10,190 nucleotides of DNA from Solirubrobacteraceae bacterium (GTDB taxonomy: Bacteria; Actinomycetota; Thermoleophilia; Solirubrobacterales; Solirubrobacteraceae). The stretch spans positions 1 to 10,190 of the forward strand of contig JAICUS010000176.1 in NCBI GenBank assembly GCA_025935735.1, read 5' to 3'. The notes under the pieces were generated by a model. That model was not told the DNA's origin. It made no database searches and saw nothing but the letters and a program-made list of their open reading frames with translations. Positions 1 to 6,079 of the stretch are shown in pieces; position 1 is the stretch's first letter; the number at the start of each line of letters is the position of its first letter. Position numbers and translations under genes: made by a program.

Positions 1-2827
1 ACCTACTACCTCGATCAGGCAGAGTCGCGCGTCGACGTGGTCACCAGCGTCGGCGAAGGTCTCGAGGAGTACTACGTCGGCGCGCATGAGGCGCGCGGCG
101 AGTGGATCGGCGCGGGATCTCGCGAGCTCGGCCTTGGCGGCGCCGTCGCAGGTGACGAGCTCCGCGCGGTGCTCGCCGGGCTCCACCCGCGCACCAGCGA
201 CCTACTGCGCACATCGTCGCGACGAGCGAGCGTCGCTGGCTTCGATCTGACGTTCTCCGCTCCGAAGAGCGTCAGCGTGCTCTTCGGGATCGGTGACGCT
301 GAACTGCGCGGCCAGGTACGGGAGGCGCACGACGTCGCCGTCCGCGAGGCCATCGGCTACCTCGAGCGCTCGGCGGCCGCCGTCCGCCGCGGCCACGCGG
401 GCGCGATCGTCCAGCAGGCGTCCGGACTGGTCGCTGCAGCGTTTCGCCATCGGACGTCACGCGCTGGCGACCCACAGTTGCACACGCACGTCCTCGTCGC
501 GAACCTCGGGTGCGGCCTCGACGGGCGGTGGTCGGCGCTGGACGGCCGCCGCCTGTACGCGCACGCGCGCACGGCGAGCTTCCTCTACCAGGCCGTCCTT
601 CGCGCAGAGCTGACGCGACGTCTCGCGCTCGAGTGGGCGCCCGTGACACGCGGGATCGCCGAAGTGATCGGGGTGCCTCGCAAGGTGGCCCGGGCATTCA
701 GCCGGCGCCGCGCCGACATCGAGGCGGCGCTCGACCAGCGCGGCTTGACCGGTCCTCGGGCCGCGGAGGCCGCGGCGCTCGCCACGCGCACGACGAAGGG
801 TCCCACGGTGGCCGAGAAGGAGCTCGTTGCCGAGTGGCGCAGGCGAGCCGCAGCACTCGGCTTCGGCCGTGAGGAGGTCGCTGTTGTCCTCGGGGTCAGC
901 GGCGCACTCGACATCGAGCCGGATTGGTCCGCGGTCTGGGATCAGCTCGCCGGGCCGCTTGGGCTCACCCGGCGCGCGCCGACCTTCGACCGCGGCGACG
1001 TCTTTCAGGCGCCGTGCGAGGCGATGCCGCCCGGTATGACGATCGACGCGGCGACCCTCGAGCGCGTGACCGACCGGTTCCTCGCCGAGCGCGCGGTCGC
1101 GCTTCTGCCCGAAGCCGAGGCGCGCGAGACCGGCGAGGCGTTCCGGCGCCGGGACGGGCGGTTGATGCCGGCCGGCACCGACCGCCTACGCTACTCAACC
1201 CCTGAGCATCTCGCGCTCGAGCGCCGCCTGGTCGAGTGGGCGGTCGAGCTCCGCGGTGTAGGTGCCGGCCGGGCCGACTGCGAGGCGCTTGAAATCGCCC
1301 TTGCGTCCCGGCCCACCCTGTCCAACGAGCAACGGCGCGTGGTGGAGTCGCTCACTCTTGACGGATACGGCGTCGCCGTAGTCGCAGGCCGCGCTGGAAC
1401 CGGTAAGACCTTCGCACTCGGCGCGGCCCGCGAGGTGGCAGGCGTCGGGATTCCCGGTGCTCGGCGTCGCGGTCGCGCGACGCGCCGCGAGCGAACTGCA
1501 GGACGGCGCCGGCATAGCCAGCACCAGCGTCGCCGCGCTCCTCGGCGACCTTGGAGCCGTTGGACAGCTTCCCGAGCGCTGCGTGCTCGTCGTCGACGAG
1601 GCGGCCATGGTGCCGACGCGGCAACTCGCGGAGCTCCTCAGCTACGTCGAGCAGGCCCGCGGCAAGCTCGTCCTCGTTGGCGACCAGGGGCAGCTGCCCG
1701 AACTCTCCGCGGGCGGCGGCTTCCGCGCGCTCGTCCAGCGAGGTTTCGCCGTCCAGCTCTCGACCAATGTCCGGCAAGTCGAGGCCTGGGAGCGCGAGGC
1801 TCTCGAGCATCTGCGCGCCGGCCGCGCCGAGTCGGCCCTCGCGCTCTACCGCGGCCACGAGGCGCTCGTCATGGCGCTTACGGAGCAGGCAGCCAGGCAG
1901 CAACTCGTGCGCGACTGGCTCCAGGCCGGCGATCCCGACATCTGCGTGATGATCGCCCGCCACCGGGCAGACGTCGGAGACCTGAACGCCCATGCGCGCA
2001 GGCTCCTGCGCCACGGCGGAGCCATCCACGGGCCGGAGCTCGAGCTGCCCGGCGGCCGCTTCGCCGCCGGCGATCGCGTGGTCATCAAGCGCAACGACCG
2101 GCGACTCGATGTCCAGAACGGACAGCGCGCCCGCGTCATCGCCGTCGACGCGGCGGCCGGCATTCTGACGCTGGACTGCGGGACCCATACCGTCGACCTC
2201 GACCGCCACTTCCTCCATGGCGTGACCGAAGGCGGCGATCCGACGCTCCTACACGGCTACGCGATCACCGGTCACGTGGCCCAAGGCCTGACGGTGGACC
2301 GCACGTTCGTTCTCGCCGGCGACGGCATCAACCGCGAGTGGGCCTACGTCGCGCTCAGTCGCGGCCGGCTCGGCAACCGCCTCTACGCCGCGATCGTGCC
2401 CGAAGACCCGCGTGAGGAGTTCGCGCCCGGCCCCCCGCAGCGGCGCGATCCGACCCAGCGCCTGGTCGCCGCGCTGACGGACAGCACGGCGCAGGTCTTC
2501 GCCATCGACAGCGGAGTCCCCGAACCGGCGGAGGCTCGCCGCGAGTTCGACCTCGCGCGGCGGGACCGCTCCGCGCTGGAGAACCGCCGCTTCGGCTGGC
2601 TTCCCGGCCGGCCCGCTGCGCTCGGGAAGGCCCGCGACCGCGGGCGCGTCGCCGCGGCACGGCTCGTGGCGGCCGACCGCTCCCTCGCTGAGCGATCGCA
2701 CGCAGCGCGCCCCTTTGTCAGCGAGAGTGATCTCGTGGCCGCCCGCGCCCAGCGAGCCCAACAACGCGCAGAGCGTTCGACCGCGCGCCTGCTGGACCGC
2801 GGCTGTCACCACGGCCGGGAGCTGTGA
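1..2827 (+). pseudogene. MobF/TrwC-family conjugative relaxase-helicase, 5' partial, frameshifted
   Basis: The intact protein would nick and unwind DNA at an origin of transfer during conjugation. The frame is already open at base 1, with a Tyr-Tyr pair at 4-9 that fits the N-terminal catalytic tyrosines of MobF relaxases, so the true start lies upstream of the window. The HUH metal site is clear: His at 448-450, then His-Thr-His at 481-489 in a DPQLHTHVL context. A RecD-like helicase follows, with Walker A GRAGTGKT at 1387-1410. Similarity in this frame stops after the Glu codon at 1432 and resumes in the next frame at a Trp codon at 1436. There follow Walker B VDEAAM (1592-1609), a VGDQGQLPE motif (about 1676-1702) and C-terminal GHVAQGLTVD and YVALSRGR helicase motifs (about 2270-2370). 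The first frame then runs as arginine-rich nonsense to 2415. A one-base insertion or two-base deletion, or a sequencing error, explains this. Family assignment is firm; whether the gene is truly broken is uncertain. Confidence 0.88.
1457..2827 (+). CDS. Helicase half of the relaxase, downstream of the frameshift
   Basis: This is the in-frame remainder of the broken relaxase, taken from its first GTG at 1457; the frame is closed upstream by a TAG at 1379. It encodes 456 residues. Walker B (VLVVDEAAMV) is near residues 43-52, followed by motif III (VGDQGQLPE) and the C-terminal RecD2/TraI-like segment with YVALSRGR. Walker A is missing because it sits in the other frame at 1387-1410, so a protein made from this frame alone should not hydrolyse ATP. 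I see no convincing ribosome binding site before 1457, so independent translation is doubtful. The frame ends at TGA 2825-2827, overlapping the start of the HTH gene. It is best read as the second exon-like half of one damaged gene, not as a gene in its own right. Confidence 0.4.
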   Translation: MLGVAVARRAASELQDGAGIASTSVAALLGDLGAVGQLPERCVLVVDEAAMVPTRQLAELLSYVEQARGKLVLVGDQGQLPELSAGGGFRALVQRGFAVQLSTNVRQVEAWEREALEHLRAGRAESALALYRGHEALVMALTEQAARQQLVRDWLQAGDPDICVMIARHRADVGDLNAHARRLLRHGGAIHGPELELPGGRFAAGDRVVIKRNDRRLDVQNGQRARVIAVDAAAGILTLDCGTHTVDLDRHFLHGVTEGGDPTLLHGYAITGHVAQGLTVDRTFVLAGDGINREWAYVALSRGRLGNRLYAAIVPEDPREEFAPGPPQRRDPTQRLVAALTDSTAQVFAIDSGVPEPAEARREFDLARRDRSALENRRFGWLPGRPAALGKARDRGRVAAARLVAADRSLAERSHAARPFVSESDLVAARAQRAQQRAERSTARLLDRGCHHGREL

Positions 2828-3087
2828 CCGCCGTGACGGCCCGGATCTCGCTCAACCGCAGCCCGCACGCTCCCGATCCACTTCGCCCGCCCCGCGGGCT
2901 CACCCGCGCCGACCTCATGACCGCCACCGAGGTGGCCGAGTTGCTCGGCGTGCCGGTCTCGACCGTGCGTGAGTGGGGCCGCAACGGCAAGCTGCCCAGG
3001 ATCAAGCTCGGCCGCCACGTACGATTCCTCCGCGCGCGAGTGGAAGCGGCGATCCTCGCGGCGGGGGAGGCCGATTCGGCGACCTAA
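2824..3087 (+). CDS. Excisionase-type helix-turn-helix DNA-binding protein
   Basis: This 87-residue protein carries a MerR/excisionase-like (HTH_17 type) fold. Residues 32-75 contain TATEVAELLGVPVSTVREW followed by a basic turn, NGKLPRIKLGRHVRFL, and a final helix that starts RARVEAAIL. Proteins of this family bind DNA as recombination directionality factors of integrative elements, or act as small regulators. The proposed GTG start at 2824 overlaps the relaxase TGA stop (GTGA), suggesting translational coupling. An in-frame ATG at 2917 (residue 32) begins exactly at the conserved core, giving a 56-residue form that is equally plausible. The first 31 residues look unstructured, with many Pro and Arg. 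In actinobacterial elements such genes usually sit between relaxase and integrase; here no integrase follows. An excisionase role is inferred from family and context. Confidence 0.85.
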   Translation: MTAVTARISLNRSPHAPDPLRPPRGLTRADLMTATEVAELLGVPVSTVREWGRNGKLPRIKLGRHVRFLRARVEAAILAAGEADSAT

Positions 3088-3096
3088 CGGGCTGTG

Positions 3097-3113
3097 GCCG
3101 CTACTTTTGCGGC
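3097..3113. terminator. Short hairpin between convergent genes
   Basis: GCCGC (3097-3101) and GCGGC (3109-3113) can form a 5-bp stem with a 7-base loop containing TTTT. It lies just past the HTH stop (3087) and over the stop codon of the minus-strand micro-ORF (3101-3103). The position suits a bidirectional terminator, but the stem is short and there is no U-tract after it, so the call is weak. Confidence 0.2.
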
Positions 3114-3217
3114 GCTGCGGGCGGCGGCGCGGGCGTTGATCCGCCACGCCCTTCTTCGATGCCGATGGAGGTCGACAGCGTCTTGATCTCGCTCGGGGGG
3201 ACCGGGGGCGGGGTCAT
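3101..3217 (-). CDS. Proline-rich 38-residue micropeptide
   Basis: On the minus strand an ATG at 3217 opens a 38-codon frame closed by TAG at 3103-3101. It starts 4 bases after the stop of the membrane protein gene, so the two would be co-transcribed and probably translationally coupled. The peptide begins MTPPPVPPSEIKTL, has a short Ser/Thr/Ile centre (STSIGIEEGRGG) and ends in a Pro/Ala tail finishing PQK. It has no membrane segment and no Cys. No clear Shine-Dalgarno sequence precedes it. I do not recognise the family. The tight spacing and the fact that the frame fills the gap to the convergent HTH gene favour a real gene; its small size and GC-rich composition mean chance cannot be excluded. 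Confidence 0.45.
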   Translation of the reverse strand: MTPPPVPPSEIKTLSTSIGIEEGRGGSTPAPPPAAPQK

Positions 3218-3221
3218 GGCT

Positions 3222-3692
3222 TCAGTTTATCGCCAGACCGGCCAGCCAGGCGAGCGTCTGGATCACCATCAGGCCACCCAGGAGCCCGGAGATCCGCGAC
3301 ATCCACCGGACGCGTACGGCGTTTTCCTCGCGCAGGTCTTGGAAGAGGTAGCCGGCCGACGCCAGCCATCCGAGCGTGCCGGCCTCCGACTCGGCGGCGG
3401 CCTCCTCATAGAGGTTGCTGTAGAGGTCGCGCGCGTCGACGGCGAACTTCAGCTTCCACGGCGCGAGCAGGATCGCCGCGGCCACCAACCCGAGGAGGAG
3501 AGCGCCGACCGCGAGCCATGACCAGACCTCGAATCCGGCCTCCCGGATGGTCGTCGCGCCGAGGAACGAGGCGACCAGCGCGTGTGCAGCGAGCAACGTA
3601 CCCGTCCGCTGCCGCACCCCCGAAACGAGCGACTCCTGGTCGGCGAGAGCGGCGCGACCGGCTTCATACGCGACCTCCTCGAGCGCCTTCAC
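3222..3692 (-). CDS. Small multi-pass membrane protein of unknown function
   Basis: A minus-strand frame of 156 residues from GTG 3692 to TGA 3222. It begins with an amphipathic Glu/Ala-rich helix (residues 1-29, starting VKALEEVAYEAG). Two hydrophobic segments follow at about 31-48 and 57-78, then a charged soluble stretch (about 80-130, rich in Glu, Tyr and Arg) and a third hydrophobic segment at about 135-154. The layout of a coiled N-terminus, a two-helix hairpin and a soluble middle recalls SLATT-type membrane proteins, some of which occur in defence loci, but I see no diagnostic motif. The open frame extends upstream to 3887, but that part reads through the terminator and tRNA-Gly (RSRVRVPSAAP is antisense-free tRNA translation), so the late GTG is preferred. 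The micropeptide follows 4 bases later. Function is unknown. Confidence 0.68.
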   Translation of the reverse strand: MKALEEVAYEAGRAALADQESLVSGVRQRTGTLLAAHALVASFLGATTIREAGFEVWSWLAVGALLLGLVAAAILLAPWKLKFAVDARDLYSNLYEEAAAESEAGTLGWLASAGYLFQDLREENAVRVRWMSRISGLLGGLMVIQTLAWLAGLAIN

Positions 3693-3699
3693 ACAAGAG

Positions 3700-3705
3700 A
3701 CGCTA
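3700..3705 (-). promoter_or_regulatory. Possible leaderless -10 box for the membrane protein gene
   Basis: On the minus strand TAGCGT fits the actinobacterial TANNNT -10 pattern and ends 7 bases before the proposed GTG at 3692, so transcription would begin at or next to the start codon. There is no recognisable -35 and no Shine-Dalgarno sequence. Such a hexamer is common by chance; it supports the chosen start only mildly. Confidence 0.3.
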
Positions 3706-3753
3706 AGTGGGCGGCCGGACGGTGAGGGCTCGCCTCGGAGCGCCAGACGCACT

Positions 3754-3777
3754 TTGGTCCGCCGAGTTGGTCCGCCG
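3754..3777. repeat. Tandem 11-bp direct repeat beside the tRNA
   Basis: TTGGTCCGCCG occurs at 3754-3764 and again at 3767-3777, separated by 2 bases (13-bp period, just over one helical turn). It lies in the 153-base gene-free stretch between the membrane protein start and the tRNA terminator. Spacing of this kind suits a protein bound twice on one DNA face, such as integrase arm-type sites or an operator for the minus-strand gene. The match is exact; the role is inferred. Confidence 0.5.
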
Positions 3778-3815
3778 CGGATCAGGTCGAACGCCTGAGA
3801 GAAGCTCTGAAACAC

Positions 3816-3840
3816 GAAACCCCCGCGCAGCGAGGGTTTC
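3816..3840 (-). terminator. Intrinsic terminator of tRNA-Gly
   Basis: GAAACCC (3816-3822) pairs with GGGTTTC (3834-3840), and an inner CGC/GCG pairing (3824-3826 with 3830-3832) around a 3-base loop extends the stem after one mismatch. It starts 5 bases after the end of the tRNA on the minus strand and is followed in that direction by GTGTTTC, a modest T-rich tail. Position and strength fit Rho-independent termination of the tRNA transcript. Confidence 0.72.
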
Positions 3841-3845
3841 TGAGG

Positions 3846-3919
3846 AGCGGCTGAAGGGACTCGAACCCTCGACCTTCTGCATGGCAAGCAGACGCTCTAG
3901 CCAACTGAGCTACAGCCGC
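3846..3919 (-). tRNA. tRNA-Gly (anticodon GCC)
   Basis: The minus strand folds into a 74-base cloverleaf. The acceptor stem GCGGCTG pairs perfectly with CAGCCGC. The D arm is GCTC/GAGC with a 9-base loop containing GTTGG. The anticodon stem is TCTGC/GCAGA with loop TTGCCAT, giving anticodon GCC. The variable loop is AGGTC, and the T arm is GAGGG/CCCTT with loop TTCGAGT. Discriminator U73, G1-C72, C2-G71 and anticodon C35-C36 are all glycine identity elements. The 3' CCA is not encoded (TCC follows). The gene's 3' end faces the mobile-element genes on the left, the orientation expected for a tyrosine-integrase attachment site. It has its own -10 box upstream and a terminator downstream. Confidence 0.97.
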
Positions 3920-3930
3920 GCGGAGCGCCG

Positions 3931-3936
3931 AGTATA
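3931..3936 (-). promoter_or_regulatory. -10 box of tRNA-Gly promoter
   Basis: On the minus strand TATACT, close to the TATAAT consensus, lies 11 bases before the mature tRNA 5' end at 3919. Transcription from about 3924 would give a 5-base leader to be removed by RNase P. No good -35 is present at 16-18 bases; the TTGACT farther upstream is 31 bases away. Confidence 0.55.
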
Positions 3937-3964
3937 GCCGCGGCGGCCCCGCAGAGCGGGCGAG

Positions 3965-3970
3965 TACAGT
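3965..3970 (+). promoter_or_regulatory. Leaderless-type -10 box of ftsH
   Basis: TACAGT fits TANNNT and is followed by exactly 6 bases and then the ftsH ATG at 3977, so the first transcribed base would be the A of the start codon. No Shine-Dalgarno sequence precedes the ATG, which agrees with a leaderless mRNA. No -35 element is evident. Confidence 0.5.
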
Positions 3971-3976
3971 CAAGCG

Positions 3977-5977
3977 ATGGCGGACTCTCCCACCGAGCGC
4001 CGGCCGCGCAACGGCCTCAAGCCCCCCGAGCGCGGGCGCACGCCGGACGACCGCCGGCATCCCGGCACGCCGCAGGGCCCGCGGACCCCGCCGCGGATGC
4101 CCGGCTCGCGGTCGTTCTGGGTCATCGTGCTCGTTGCGCTGACGCTCAACTACGTGCTGGTGGCGGTGTTCGCCTCGGGCAAGGAGCGCAGCGTCACGGT
4201 GCCGTACAGCCCGGCGTTCCTGCACCAGGTCGACCAGAACAACGTCAAGCGCGTCTCCACGCAGGGGGCGACCGTCACCGGCGAGTTCAAGGAGCCGATC
4301 CGCTACCCGAACGACAAGGCGGAGCCCGCGAAGAACTTCAAGACCGAGATCCCGTCGTGGGTGATCTACAGCAGCGGCAGCGACCTGACGAACCGGCTGA
4401 CCAAGCACGACGTCGAGCTGTCGGCCGAGCCGCTCAACCAGGGCAACGGGTTCCTCACCAATCTCATCCTCGGCTTCGGGCCGGTGATCCTGCTCGTCGG
4501 ACTGTTCATCTGGCTCTCGCGCCGCGCGACCGGCGGGCAGATGGGGGCGATCGGGGCGTTCGGGCGCTCGCGGGCCCGGCGGGTCGAGGGCGCGGACACG
4601 AAGGTGACGTTCTCCGACGTGGCCGGCATCGACGAGGCCAAGGCCGAGCTGACCGAGGTCGTCGACTTCCTGAAGAACCCGCAGAAGTACCAGAAGCTCG
4701 GCGGCCGGATCCCGCGCGGCGTATTGCTCTCGGGGCGCCCGGGCACGGGCAAGACGCTGCTGGCCCGCGCGGTGGCCGGCGAGGCGGGCGTGCCGTTCTT
4801 CTCCATCAGCGCCTCGGAGTTCGTGGAGGCGATCGTGGGCATCGGCGCCTCGCGCGTGCGTGACCTGTTCAAGCAGGCCAAGGCCGCGGCGCCCGCGATC
4901 GTGTTCATCGACGAGCTCGACGCGATCGGCCGCTCGCGGTCGGGCGGCGCCGGGCCGTTCAGCGGCGGCAACGACGAGCGCGAGCAGACGCTCAACCAGA
5001 TCCTCACCGAGATGGACGGCTTCGAGCAGGGCGACACCGTGATCGTCCTGGCGGCCACGAACCGGTCCGAGGTCCTCGACGCCGCGCTGCTGCGCCCCGG
5101 CCGCTTCGACCGCCGCGTCACCGTGCCGCCGCCGGACGCCGACGGGCGGCGCAAGATCCTCGAGGTCCACACGCGCTCGCTGCCGCTGGACCCCGACGTC
5201 GAACTCGACGACATCGCCGCCATCACGCCCGGCATGGTCGGCGCCGACATCGCCAACCTGGCCAACGAGGCGGCGCTGCTGGCCGCCCGGCGCGGCCACC
5301 AGCGCGTCGAGCGCGCGGACTTCACCGACTCGCTGGAGAAGATCGTGCTAGGCGCGCCACGCGGGATCGTCCTGTCGGAGTCCGAGAAGCGGCGCACCGC
5401 CTACCACGAGTCCGGCCACGCGATCGTCGGCATGGTCACGCCCGGCGCCGACCCGGTGCGCAAGGTGTCGATCATCCCGCGCACCCTGTCGCTCGGCGTG
5501 ACGATCGCCTCGCCGGACTCCGAGCGCACCAACTACGACGAGGAGTACCTGCTGACCCGGATCCGCGTCGCGCTGGGCGGCCGGGTGGCCGAGGAGATCG
5601 TCTACGGCTCGATCTCCGCGGGCGCCGAGTCGGACATCCAGCAGCTCACGGGGATCGCCCGCCAGATGGTCGGCCGCTGGGGCATGAGCCCGAAGATCGG
5701 CCCGATCGCCGTCATCCCGTCGGAGTCCCAGGGCCCGCTGCTGCCCGGCGTCTCGGAAGTGTCGCAGTCCACGCAGGAGCTGATCGACCACGAGGTGCGG
5801 CGGATCGTCGACGAGTCGCACGGCGAGGTCACCCGCCTGCTCTCCGACCACCGCGACAAGCTCGAGAGCCTGACCGAGCGCCTGATGGTCAAAGAGACGC
5901 TCGACATGGACGAGGCCTACGAGGCGGCCGGCGTCTCCCGCCCACGCCCCACGGAGCTCGAGGAGACCGTGGCCTGA
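3977..5977 (+). CDS. ftsH: FtsH-family ATP-dependent zinc metalloprotease
   Basis: A membrane-anchored AAA+ protease that unfolds and degrades membrane and short-lived cytosolic proteins as a hexamer. The 666-residue protein has a 46-residue basic, Pro-rich tail, TM1 (about 47-65), an extracytoplasmic domain, TM2 (about 161-180) and the AAA domain with Walker A GRPGTGKT (253-260), pore loop FVEAIVG (282-288), Walker B VFIDELD (309-315) and RPGRFDRR (373-380). The peptidase domain has zinc motif HESGH (477-481) and the third ligand Asp 553 in GAESD, so proteolytic activity should be intact. The usual GPPGTGKT has Arg for the second Pro-loop residue, and the pore Phe of canonical FVEMFVG is Ile. 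These changes and the long N-terminal tail suggest an actinobacterial paralogue and not the sole housekeeping FtsH. It is monocistronic, divergent from tRNA-Gly, and probably read from a leaderless mRNA. Confidence 0.97.
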   Translation: MADSPTERRPRNGLKPPERGRTPDDRRHPGTPQGPRTPPRMPGSRSFWVIVLVALTLNYVLVAVFASGKERSVTVPYSPAFLHQVDQNNVKRVSTQGATVTGEFKEPIRYPNDKAEPAKNFKTEIPSWVIYSSGSDLTNRLTKHDVELSAEPLNQGNGFLTNLILGFGPVILLVGLFIWLSRRATGGQMGAIGAFGRSRARRVEGADTKVTFSDVAGIDEAKAELTEVVDFLKNPQKYQKLGGRIPRGVLLSGRPGTGKTLLARAVAGEAGVPFFSISASEFVEAIVGIGASRVRDLFKQAKAAAPAIVFIDELDAIGRSRSGGAGPFSGGNDEREQTLNQILTEMDGFEQGDTVIVLAATNRSEVLDAALLRPGRFDRRVTVPPPDADGRRKILEVHTRSLPLDPDVELDDIAAITPGMVGADIANLANEAALLAARRGHQRVERADFTDSLEKIVLGAPRGIVLSESEKRRTAYHESGHAIVGMVTPGADPVRKVSIIPRTLSLGVTIASPDSERTNYDEEYLLTRIRVALGGRVAEEIVYGSISAGAESDIQQLTGIARQMVGRWGMSPKIGPIAVIPSESQGPLLPGVSEVSQSTQELIDHEVRRIVDESHGEVTRLLSDHRDKLESLTERLMVKETLDMDEAYEAAGVSRPRPTELEETVA

Positions 5978-6041
5978 CGGAGACCCTTACCACGGGCTGC
6001 GGGCATTTCCGGGTGGCGAGAGGCCGCTCTTCTCCGAGGAT

Positions 6042-6071
6042 TTGACAAAAGTCCGCGCTGCCTGGCAGCCT
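6042..6071 (+). promoter_or_regulatory. Promoter of the ROK regulator gene
   Basis: A perfect -35 TTGACA (6042-6047), an 18-base spacer and CAGCCT (6066-6071) as a weak -10 place the start of transcription near 6078, next to the ATG at 6080, so the mRNA would be nearly leaderless. No Shine-Dalgarno is seen. The same arrangement occurs before the GH3 gene. The -35 is strong evidence; the -10 lacks its first T. Confidence 0.55.
6057..6069. promoter_or_regulatory. Candidate operator palindrome in the ROK promoter
   Basis: GCTGCC-T-GGCAGC is a perfect 6-1-6 inverted repeat that overlaps the -10 region of the promoter. A regulator bound here would block RNA polymerase, fitting autoregulation by the ROK protein. 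I do not see the same sequence in front of the GH3 gene, which weakens the link. Confidence 0.35.
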
Positions 6072-6079
6072 GCCGCTCG

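Noticed and set aside
1425..1440. Programmed ribosomal frameshift in the relaxase
   Set aside because: No slippery heptamer, no stimulatory stop codon close by in frame 1 and no family precedent known to me.
1436..2415. Continuation of the first relaxase frame to 2415
   Set aside because: The translation is Arg-rich nonsense, while the neighbouring frame carries all helicase motifs.
3693..3887. N-terminal extension of the membrane protein frame up to 3887
   Set aside because: It runs through the tRNA T arm and the terminator (RSRVRVPSAAP is translated tRNA); the GTG at 3692 begins the plausible protein.
3707..3937. Plus-strand 76-codon frame containing GLEPSTFCMASRRSSQLSYS
   Set aside because: This is the antisense translation of tRNA-Gly, a well-known annotation artefact.
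3968..3973. Minus-strand TTGACT as -35 of the tRNA-Gly promoter
   Set aside because: It is 31 bases from the TATACT -10, far beyond the usual 16-19.
3782..5299. 505-codon minus-strand open frame opposite ftsH and across the tRNA
   Set aside because: Its end reads through tRNA-Gly and its body is the antisense of strongly conserved FtsH motifs.
5978..6040. Terminator after ftsH (AGAG-GCCG-CTCT hairpin near 6020-6031)
   Set aside because: The stem is only 4 bp with no U-tract; not supportable.
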